The notes under the pieces were generated by a model. That model did no database searches. It worked only from the letters and a program-made list of their open reading frames with translations, and had not been told where the DNA came from. From JACCXG01 sp963785755 (GTDB lineage: Bacteria > Acidobacteriota > Vicinamibacteria > Vicinamibacterales > 2-12-FULL-66-21), in assembly GCA_963785755.1 (NCBI GenBank), contig CAWAXG010000078.1, positions 48,040-112,039 of the forward strand: 64,000 nucleotides of DNA. The letters are read 5' to 3'. Below, one piece after another: positions 45,235-53,720 of this stretch (within the stretch, counting starts at the first letter, position 1; the number at the start of each line of letters is the position of its first letter). The position numbers and the translations under genes are program-made.

Positions 45235-48138
45235 GTGATCGGCCGCACGGTTTCCCACTACCGGATCCTGAGCCATATCGGCACGGGCGGCATGGGATCG
45301 GTCTACCTGGCGGAGGATACGAGCCTCCAGCGGCGCGTGGCGCTGAAGTTCCTGGCTCCTTCCATAGTCTCCTCACCCGAGGCCTCGGCCCGACTCATAC
45401 GCGAGGCGCGTGCCGCCAGCGTGCTCGATCATCCGCATATCGGCACGATTTACGAAATCGGCCAGGCGGAAGACCAGCCGTTTATCGCGATGGCGTTCTA
45501 TGAGGGGGAAACGCTGGCGGCTCGTTTGGCGCGCGGGCCGCTACCCATCGCGGATGTGGCGCGCATCGTCGCCGAGATCGCCGACGCGTTGGCCGCTGCG
45601 CACGCGGTTGGGATCGTCCATCGCGATCTCAAACCGTCGAATCTGATGCTCTCCGCCTCCGGCCACGTAAAAGTGCTCGATTTCGGTGTCGCCATGTTCT
45701 CGTCGGGCGAGACGGAAACGATGGCGCGCCTCACACACTCGGGTACCACGGTCGGCACAGCATCGTACATGTCACCCGAACAGGCGGCCGGGATGGACGT
45801 GGACATTCGGAGTGACCTCTGGTCGCTCGGCGTGATCGTTCGCGAGTTGCTTACGGGTCGCGTGCCGTTCGAGGGGACGAACCCGCTCGCGGTCATTCAC
45901 GCCGTGCTCACGACGACCCCAGCTCCCATTCGATCGCTTCGACCGGACGTTGCGCCCGAACTGGAGGAAATCGTTGCCCGCACGATGGTGCGCGATCGCG
46001 ACGCGCGAACGATCACCGCGAGCGAGGTACGCGACCTGGCCAGCTCTTGCCTGGCGCGGCTCTCGTCCGGCGCCTCGCCGGTTGCGGGCCATCCATCGTT
46101 CTCGTCGCGCACAACTGATGGCAATCGGAATGGCCGTTCTTGTCGTCGGCGGCGCGGTCGCTTGGTGGGCTCAGCGGAACGCAAACGTACGCTGGGCACG
46201 TCAGCAGGCGCTGCCCAACATCGTCCGGCTCGCTGGCGATGACAAGTTCGAGGAGGCGTACCACCTCGCGCTCGAGGCCGAGTCGTACATTCCGGATGAC
46301 CCATGCTCGCCGAGCAGTTTCGTGCCATTGCGCGAACAGCGGTTATTGATTCAGTACCTTCGGGTGCGAACGTCTCTTACCGTCCGTACGGCCGAACGGA
46401 CCAACCGTGGAGACAACTCGGCCGCACACCGATAAAGAATGCTCGCGTGCCTCGCGGTCTGCTGCACTGGAGAGCGGAGCTCCCGGATACGACATCGCCG
46501 AGGATGTCGGCCCTGGACTGTTCGGGCCGCCAACGCTTCAACTTCAACTTCAAGCTCGTGCCCTCGGGAACCGGCCCCGCGGGCATGGTGCGGATCGCGT
46601 CGTCGGAGCAGCCGTTTCGATTGTTTATCCCCGGCCTCGATCATCTGCCGCCCGTGAAGTTGTCGGACTACTGGATAGATCGTAACGAGGTCACGAATCG
46701 CGATTTCAAGCGCTTCATGGATGATGGCGGATATCGCCGTCCCGACCTCTGGCGCGAACCCTTCGTCAAAGATGGGCGCCCGATCGCATTCAACGCCGCA
46801 ATGGCGCTGCTGGTGGACACAACCGGAAGATCGGGACCTGCTGCGTGGGAACAAGGTACGTATCCGGCCGGACAGGACGACTATCCCGTCACCGGTGTGA
46901 GCTGGTATGAGGCGGCAGCTTTCGCACAATGGGCTGGCAAATCGCTGCCGACGATCTTTCACTGGAGTCGTGCGGCCGATCAGCGCCTGAGCGGCGATGT
47001 CGTTCCGGCGAGCAACTTCGGCGGCCGTGGCGTGCTCCCGGTCGGTCGCTCCAGCGGTGTCACACGCGGGGGCACGGTTGACATGGCCGGCAACGTGAAG
47101 GAGTGGTGCTGGAATACCGCCGGCGCCAAGCGATACATCCTCGGTGGTGCCTGGAACGAACCGGTGTACATGTTCAACGACGCTGACGCGCGGGCGCCGT
47201 TCACGCGCGACCCCACCTTCGGCTTTCGCTGCATCCGGGCCGATCGGCCCGAGGATCTCCATGCCGGCGTGACCGGCGACGCAGCGCTGCCGTCGCGCGA
47301 TCTGCGAAACGTGCCGCCGGTCAGTGATGCGGTGTTTGAAGCGTGGAAGAGCATCTACTCATTCGATCATGGCAATCTGGCTGCGAACGTGACCGCAGTG
47401 GACGACTCGTCGGCAGAGTGGCGGCTGGAACAAGTGAGCTACGCAGCAGCCTATGGCGACGAACGAATTCCGGCTTACCTGTTTCTCCCCAAGAACGTCA
47501 AGCCGCCGTACCAGACGGTCGTGTACTTTCCTGGGTCGAACGTGATCAGTCGCCGATCGAACCCGAACACGGCCGACTTCGATCGAGTGCACTTCATCAT
47601 GCGGAGTGGCCGCGCTCTGCTGTACCCGATTTACAAGAGCACGCACGAGCGAGGCGACGTCATTACGAATGACTACCCCAACACGACCGCCGTCTGGCGC
47701 GACCACATGGTGATGTGGTCGAAGGATCTTGGTCGATCTCTCGATTACCTCCACTCGCGTCCGGACATTGACAAGGATAAGATTGGCTACCTGGGTTACA
47801 GCTGGGGAGCGGCTCTGGCTCCGGTGTTAATCGCGGTCGAGCCGAGACTGTCGCTCGCGCTTTTGAACGTCGGCGGCTTCTATCTGCAAGCTGCCTTATC
47901 GGAAGCGGATCCGGTCAACTTTGCCTCACGGGTAAGAATTCCCGTGATCATGCTCAACGGGCGTTTCGACTTCTTCTTCCCGACCGACACTTCACAGGAA
48001 CCGATGTTCCGGCATCTCGGCACACCAGCCGAGCACAAGCGAAGAGTGGTCTACGATTCGTCACATGCAATCCCGCGCAACGAGCTGATCAAGGAGTTCG
48101 TCGGCTGGATGGACAAGTATTGGGGCCCGGCGCAGTAA
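45235..48138 (+). CDS. Ser/Thr kinase - SUMF1 - alpha/beta-hydrolase fusion (two frameshifts)
   Basis: About 967 residues when read across shifts near 46105 and 46302. Kinase: GTGGMGSVYLAED, VALKFLAP, GIVHRDLKPSNL, VLDFGVAMF and GTASYMSPEQ. TM helix: MAIGMAVLVVGGAVAWW. A PEGA-like stretch (DSVPSGANVSYRPYG) leads into a SUMF1/FGE-like domain with YWIDRNEVTNRDFKRFM, YPVTGVSWYEAAAFAQWAG and MAGNVKEWCWN. The last 270 residues are an alpha/beta hydrolase: nucleophile in GYLGYSWGAAL, Asp in LNGRFDFFFP and His in YDSSHAIPRN. The domains outside the membrane would be SUMF1 plus hydrolase. GTG 45235 is the likely start. The final frame from 46303 is fully open. Confidence 0.85.
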
Positions 48139-48149
48139 CACGAAGCCGG

Positions 48150-48311
48150 TGACCGGCCATCCGCTGACAACGTCGAGACGCCGAACAGTCCACCGGCGAA
48201 CCGGCGAGGGTGGTCCTGGGCTGCGGCCGGAACCGATGCCGACGCGATCGCCAGCAGCGTCGTGAACAGCCGAATGATGCGGTGCTCTGGCCGTACGGAA
48301 CGGATACTCAT
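48150..48311 (-). pseudogene. N-terminal remnant of a secreted/outer-membrane protein
   Basis: From ATG 48311 the minus frame reads a signal peptide (RLFTTLLAIASASVPAAAQ), then DHPRRFAGGLFGVSTLSADG. This is a typical start of acidobacterial outer-membrane beta-barrel-like proteins. The frame then runs into sequence antisense to the kinase fusion and stops. The body of the protein is missing. The rest of the 48139-48456 gap holds nothing recognisable. Confidence 0.5.
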
Positions 48312-48456
48312 CCTCGCTTCTCTTTTACTTCTTTGCGAGTCGGGTGTCTCCTCGAACGAGATCGCGAATGTATCGGCCGCGGAAGGCGAATGCCGCCAGG
48401 CCTCTGCATCCAGGGTGCTCCCGCTGTTCACCTGGAAATGGCGGGAGCGGCCGATG

Positions 48457-51085
48457 CTATTCGGTGCGCATCGCTATCGTCGGATCGATGCGCACGGCGC
48501 GCACTGCCGGGATGGCCGACGCCATCAAGGCCACGAGCGCTGCGGCGCCGCCGACTGCCGCAAACGTGATCGGATCGCGCGCGGGGATGTCGAACAGCAC
48601 GGTGGCCATGACTCCGGCCGCAGCGAACGCCCCGATCAGACCGAGCACAATGCCGCTGCCCGCCCATGTCATCCCTTCCCGCACCACGAGTCCGATGACA
48701 TTGCGGCGACTCGCGCCGATGGCCACGCGCACGCCAATCTCTCTGGTACGCGACGCGACCGTAGACGCGAGCACTCCGTAGATCCCGACTGCCGCGAGCA
48801 GCAGCGCGCCCACAGCGAAGATGGCCGCCAGCCTGGTCGTGAGGCGGGTTGGCGCCACACTCTCTGTGAGCCAGTCCTGGAGGGGCCGCACTTGTTGGAG
48901 GGCCAGCGCGGGATCCAGTTGGCGCACCGCGTGGCGAACGGTGGCGATGACACTGGTGGGCTCACCGTTCGGACGGACCAGCAGCGTCATCGATCGTTGC
49001 GGCCGCTGGCTGGCCGCAAAATAGACCGCGGCGCGAGGCTCACGATCGGGACCGCCTCCACGAGGCCCTTGTGTATCCGACCCGCGGACGTCGCCGACGA
49101 CGCCGACGATCTCGAACGAGCGTCCGTCGCGTTCGACAATCTGACCAAGGGGGTTGGTGTCCGGCCAGAACACGCGCGCGAGACGATGACTCACAATCGC
49201 GGCGCCGGCTGCGCCAGTGGTGTCCCGTTCGTTGAAGGAACGGCCAGCCAGTAACGGAATCCCGAGCACCCGGAAGTACTCGCCGTTCACGATGTGTTCG
49301 GCAGCCTGCTCAGTGCCGGCTGCCGGCGCTTGGCCACGGACGGGCCGAAATGATGCGCGGACGCCCGGCGCGAACGGGGCACTCGTGGCCAACGCCACCG
49401 ACCGCAGCTGGCCGGATGCCTGGAGCGTGTTGACCAGCCGTTCGTAAAACTGGCCAGCCCGCTCGGCGTCGCCGTACGTGCTCCGAGGCAGCGATATGCG
49501 TGCGGTCAAGACACCATCCGGTTCGAACCCGAGCGGGACGCGCTGCAGGCGGACGAAGCCCTGTAACAGCAGCGCAGCGCCCACCAGGAGCATGGTGGCG
49601 ACTGCGATCTGGGCGGCAATCAGCACCTGTCGCAGCCGTGTTCGCGAGGGATCGGTCGTCGCTCGCCCGGCGAGCATCAGCGACTGCGATGGGTCGAGTC
49701 GCGATGCGCGGAGCGCCGGGACGACGCCGAACACGACGCCACTCACGAGCGAGATGAGCAGCCCGAACGCGAGAACGTTCACATCGAGGCGCGTCTCGTC
49801 GAGGCGGGGCAGCGTCGGCGGAATCAGGGTGCGCACCAGCGGGTGAGCGATCGCGGCAACCAACACGCCTGCCGCGCCGCTGATCGCCGCGAGGCAGCTG
49901 CTCTCGGTGAGTAATTGGCGGACCAACCGCGAGCGGCCAGCCCCGAGTGCAGTGCGCACGGCGAGCTCGGCGTGCCGCCGCGTCCCTCGTGCCAGCATCA
50001 GGTTGGCGACGTTGGTGCAGGCGATCAGGAACACCATCGTCACGGCGCCGAGCACGAGAAGCAGCGAGCGGTGCACGTGAGGCTCGATCGTGGTGTCTGA
50101 CAGCCTGTCAATCCGCACGCCCCAGCCTGTATTGGTCGCGGGAAACTCGTGTTCCACCGCGGCCGACACCGCGCCCATCTCGCTGCGCGCCTCCTCGAGC
50201 GCCACGCCACGGCGCACTCGCCCAACCACGCGGAGCGTGCGATTGCCTCGGTTCTCCTGCGTTCGATCGATCACCATCGGCAGGAAGATCTGCCCGCCCG
50301 CTGCTGCGGTCGCCTGCTGCCGTCCGACTTCGCGGAACGTCCGGGGCATGACGCCGACGACCTGATAGCGCTGGCCGTCGAGCGTGATCGAGCGCCCGAC
50401 GATGGCGTGGTCGCCGCCAAACCGGGTTCGCCACAGCGGCTCGCTGAGGACCACGACTCGAGAACTGGCCTGCTGCTCGTCTTCCGGCCGTAACGTCCGG
50501 CCAACGATTGGCGGGACCCGCAGCACGTCGAACAGCGACGCGGTGACGAAGCTGCCGCCCAGCAGCTCGGGATCACCGTCGTCTGTCAGAGTGGCGGCGG
50601 TGCTCCCGAAGGCGGCGATCGCGTCGAAGCTCTTGCGAGCGCTCCGCCCACGACAGATAATTGAGCGCCGAGGCACGCATCGCCGGAACACCGTCTTTGA
50701 GATTCGACTCGAAGAGCTCCACCAGCCGGTCTGCTTCCGGGTAGGGCAGCGGGCGCAGCAGCACGGCATGCACGACGCTGAATACGGCAGTGCTCGCGCC
50801 GACGCCCAGCGCCAGCGTCAGAATGGCGGTCGCCGTGATGACGGGGGTCCGGCGCAGCCCGCGCCAGGCGTGGCGGACATCCTGGCTCAACATGGCGAGA
50901 TGTTCCGACGGCGCGGTCCGCACGAGATCCAGCAGCAGACTGCCCCAGAGGCTCCACCAGCGTTCTTCTCGTCCACGGTCCCGGTACAATCGCGTCATCT
51001 CGCTACCGAATTCCTCGCGAAAGTCCTTCGGATACAGGTGCAGGAGACGCCGGTACCACCGCTCACCGGGCCGGTTGTGAGTCAT
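48457..51085 (-). CDS. ADOP-type MacB/FtsX permease with N-terminal prefix domain (frameshifted)
   Basis: Starts at ATG 51085, overlapping the PadR stop (ATGA). Residues 1-70 form the prefix domain (RWYRRLLHLYPKDFREEFGSEMTRLYRDR). The permease begins DVRHAWRGLRRTPVITATA. Near 50635 the frame shifts (ALNYLSWAERSQ continues as SFDAIAAFGSTAATLTDD) and is then open to 48457. FtsX motifs are RHAELAVRTALGAGRSR and SRTREIGVRVAIGASRRN, and the end is VRAVRIDPTIAMRTE. It has no ATPase. The fusion of genes with PadR suggests that the permease is induced when PadR is released by a small molecule, as for many efflux systems. Confidence 0.85.
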
Positions 51086-51453
51086 GACGTGCTCCGCCTC
51101 GGTGTGAGGCCAGCCGCGCGCGCCTGGCGCAGGAGCGTCGTGAGCCGATCGGCCTCAGTCTGCGCCACCTCGCGGCCGAACTTCGTGAGCCGGTAGTATC
51201 GGCGCCGCTCGTCGTCCATGTCGGGATCGGGCCGCTCGTCGACCTCGACGATCAGCCCGTCCTCGAGCATCCGCTTGATGGATCCGTACAACGTACCGGG
51301 ACTGAACTTCATCCGGCCGTCCGTCCGCGCCGCGACATCCTGCATGATGGCGTAGCCATGCCGATCCTGATCGGCGAGGGCGACCAGGATCTGGAACACG
51401 GCCGGCGGCAGCGGCACTGACGAGTCCGCCCGGTTCGAGGGTTTTCTCCGCAC
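51082..51453 (-). CDS. PadR-family transcriptional regulator
   Basis: 123 residues from GTG 51453. The winged-helix domain has LPPAVFQILVALADQDRHGYAIMQDV, KFSPGTLYGSIKRMLEDGLIVEV and RRRYYRLTKFGREVAQTEADRL, the standard PadR layout. A much longer frame runs upstream to 51792 but crosses the promoter and operator and is rejected. The start sits seven bases after a strong -10 with no ribosome site, so the mRNA is probably leaderless. The gene is translationally coupled to the permease downstream, which it presumably represses together with itself. Confidence 0.88.
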   Translation of the reverse strand: MRRKPSNRADSSVPLPPAVFQILVALADQDRHGYAIMQDVAARTDGRMKFSPGTLYGSIKRMLEDGLIVEVDERPDPDMDDERRRYYRLTKFGREVAQTEADRLTTLLRQARAAGLTPRRSTS

Positions 51454-51459
51454 ATGTGA

Positions 51460-51488
51460 AATATAACGAACTTCGTTATATCCGTCAA
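51460..51488 (-). promoter_or_regulatory. PadR promoter with overlapping operator palindrome
   Basis: On the minus strand TTGACG (51488-51483), a 17-base spacer and TATATT (51465-51460) form a good sigma70 promoter. A perfect 21-bp palindrome at 51461-51481 (arms ATATAACGAA/TTCGTTATAT around one base) covers the spacer and all but one base of the -10. This is the expected position for autorepression by PadR. Confidence 0.75.
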
Positions 51489-52035
51489 CGTTACAGTGGA
51501 GAGACGCGATCTCGCTCGAACCGCACGTGACGAGTATGCGAAATGGTTCGTCGAGCGCGACCTGGTCGAACACATCGTCGAGGGACTCCGCAAGGCCGTC
51601 TGGACGTTCCGCCGTAGGTGGCGATGAGACGTGGTGTGCGGCGAGATCGCACCGGCGTTGCCGCGCGACCCGCCGCCACCAGTCAGCTGCGGGCATCAGA
51701 CGGTAGAAGGCCCCTAAGTATCGAGAAACTGTCTCGCTCCTCTCTTCTATTGATGTGTCAGCTCCTTTTATTGAAGAGTCTTTCGCGATCAAGAACCCAG
51801 GGGCGAGTCATAGGACTATATCGGGATTGCCTCCCAAGCGAATCTGAATTCCTCCCTTACTCCCGTCCTCCCTGTTTAAGGAAAGATCCGAACCGGCGGT
51901 GGTTCACCGGGGGACACCCCGATACAGATCCATCATCTGGAGCGCGATGCGAGTTGCCGTTCGAGCTCGTCGCGTCGTTTCGACAAGCGTTCGACTTCGC
52001 GCCTGGCTCGAATCAACATCGTTGTCGCGAGCGCT
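51489..52035. other. Intergenic region without a recognised gene
   Basis: Between the PadR promoter and the convergent end of the kinase at 52036. Open frames exist on both strands (for example minus strand to 51792), but none shows a known motif or a ribosome site. The stretch 51720-51890 is visibly richer in A and T than its surroundings and could hold a regulatory or acquired segment. Confidence 0.4.
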
Positions 52036-53586
52036 TCATCGCTCCAGCAGGCCAAGGACCTGCGTCACCCGGGCGCGCAAGAGCTGCCCCGTCGCCGGCT
52101 GGCGGAATGAGGCGTCGCTCCCTCCCGGAACAATAAAGGCGTGGAGGCGGTTTCGCAGGACGGGTAGACGTGCCTCCTGGATCTGCACCCACTCCCGCTC
52201 GCCGCCTTTGGTCTGGAATCTCGAACGTGAATAAATGATGAATCGTGTGCGCGGGTTGCGCGCCGCCACATACGCGAGGAATAACAACAGGCGGTTTTCC
52301 GCCACCTCGAAGAGATGCTCGGCGATGGCGGCCTGATCACCGCCGACCCGGGCATCCAGCAGGCAGGACAGGTGGCTGACGATCAGGTCCGGGTTCTCGC
52401 CCACGACCTGTTCTTCGCGATGCCACGCGGCGCTGGTGTTCTCCTTGCGGATGGCCACCGGCAGATCCCGCAACGCGTCAGTCACGTCATCGGCGTTGGT
52501 TCCTCCTTCCTTCTCAGTCCGGGGATCGTACACGCGGCCTGGCAGCGGTGAGTCCATCAGCACGATGACCGGCGATGGGTTCGGTGGCGGCCCGTCGTCT
52601 CGCGCGGCGCGCGCAGACAACCAGAACGCTGCGGCGACGGCGATCAGGAGCGCTGCCGCCCAAACCCCGTGGACTTTCCAGCCGGTCGATCTTCGCGAGG
52701 GTGTGCCCGGGCTCGCAGGTTCACTCAAGTCCTTTTCACACCACCGCAGCTCACGCAGCAGGTCCCTGGCGTCCTGGTAGCGATCGTCAGGCTTCAGGGC
52801 GACGCACGCCGAGATGATGCGATCGAGCATCCGCGGCAGACTGGGCTCGGTTGCGGCCGCCTGAGGACGGGGTTCGCTCAAGATCGCGGCCACGACGCCT
52901 GCGGTGGACGTTCCATGGAACGCTTGCTTGCCGGTCGCCATTTGAAAGAGCAGCGACCCGAACGCAAAGATGTCCGTGCGCGCGTCGACCGGCTGTCCCT
53001 CGAGCTGCTCCGGAGCCATATAGGCCACGGTGCCGATCAGCGTGCCCTCGAGCGTCGGCGATGCTGTGCCGGCCTGGGTTGGAGCGGCTGACGAGCCTCG
53101 TCCGAGAATCTCGCGCTGCTTGGCGATTCCGAAGTCGAGGAGCTTCAGCCCGCCTCGTGTCAGCATCACGTTGGACGGCTTGAGGTCCCGGTGAATGATG
53201 CCTTCGCCATGAGCCGCGACCAGCGCCTCGGCAATCGCGGTTGCGTGGTCAAAGAACTCGGGCAGCGGCAGGCGACCCCGGTGCAGACGCTGCTCGAGCG
53301 TCTCTCCATCGAGGTACTCCATCACGATGACATCGCGGCCCTCGAAGGTGGCGACATCGTGAATCGCACAGATGTGGGGGCTGTTCAAGGCCGCAACCAC
53401 CCGGGCTTCGCGTTGGAAGCGGGCGCGCAGCTGCGGATCGTCACCGATGCCGTCGGACGGCAGCTTGAGCGCAACGATGCGACCCAGTCGGGTGTCGCGG
53501 GCTTTGTACACTTCGCCCATGCCACCCGCGCCCGCGAGTTCGAGCAGTTCGTAAGGGCCCAGCCGGGTGCCAGGTGCCAGTGGCAT
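52036..53586 (-). CDS. PknB-type Ser/Thr kinase with unrecognised C-terminal domain
   Basis: 516 residues from ATG 53586 (MPLAPGTRLGPYELLELAG). Kinase motifs: GAGGMGEVYKARD, VALKLP, GIIHRDLKPSNVML, LLDFGIAKQ and GTVAYMAPEQLEG. A TM helix (VWAAALLIAVAAAFWLSA) lies near residue 325. The remaining 180 residues are not a propeller. They read SPVIVLMDSPLPGRVYDP, then NPDLIVSHLSCLLDARVG and RTRFIIYSRSRF, with alternating strands and helices suggesting an alpha/beta fold. I do not recognise this domain. It should be extracytoplasmic if the TM is real. The gene is divergent from the permease at 53721. Confidence 0.85.
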   Translation of the reverse strand: MPLAPGTRLGPYELLELAGAGGMGEVYKARDTRLGRIVALKLPSDGIGDDPQLRARFQREARVVAALNSPHICAIHDVATFEGRDVIVMEYLDGETLEQRLHRGRLPLPEFFDHATAIAEALVAAHGEGIIHRDLKPSNVMLTRGGLKLLDFGIAKQREILGRGSSAAPTQAGTASPTLEGTLIGTVAYMAPEQLEGQPVDARTDIFAFGSLLFQMATGKQAFHGTSTAGVVAAILSEPRPQAAATEPSLPRMLDRIISACVALKPDDRYQDARDLLRELRWCEKDLSEPASPGTPSRRSTGWKVHGVWAAALLIAVAAAFWLSARAARDDGPPPNPSPVIVLMDSPLPGRVYDPRTEKEGGTNADDVTDALRDLPVAIRKENTSAAWHREEQVVGENPDLIVSHLSCLLDARVGGDQAAIAEHLFEVAENRLLLFLAYVAARNPRTRFIIYSRSRFQTKGGEREWVQIQEARLPVLRNRLHAFIVPGGSDASFRQPATGQLLRARVTQVLGLLER

Positions 53587-53720
53587 GATGCGGGGAATTG
53601 CCGGGGGGAAGCTTGTCAGCGCTGTCACGTGCTGTCAACCTCCTCGCCCTCTCGAGCACAGCACGGCCGTCACAAACGGTTTGATGCCGGCGCCGCCCTC
53701 GGTCACAATCGGCCGAGGAC

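Noticed and set aside
51461..51481. Recombinase site similar to loxP (ATAACTTCG-like arms)
   Set aside because: The arms differ from loxP, there is no 8-bp spacer and no recombinase gene. Position over the padR -10 fits an operator better.
51454..51792. Upstream extension of PadR to a 236-codon protein
   Set aside because: It crosses a strong promoter and the operator palindrome, and the extra residues have no PadR similarity.
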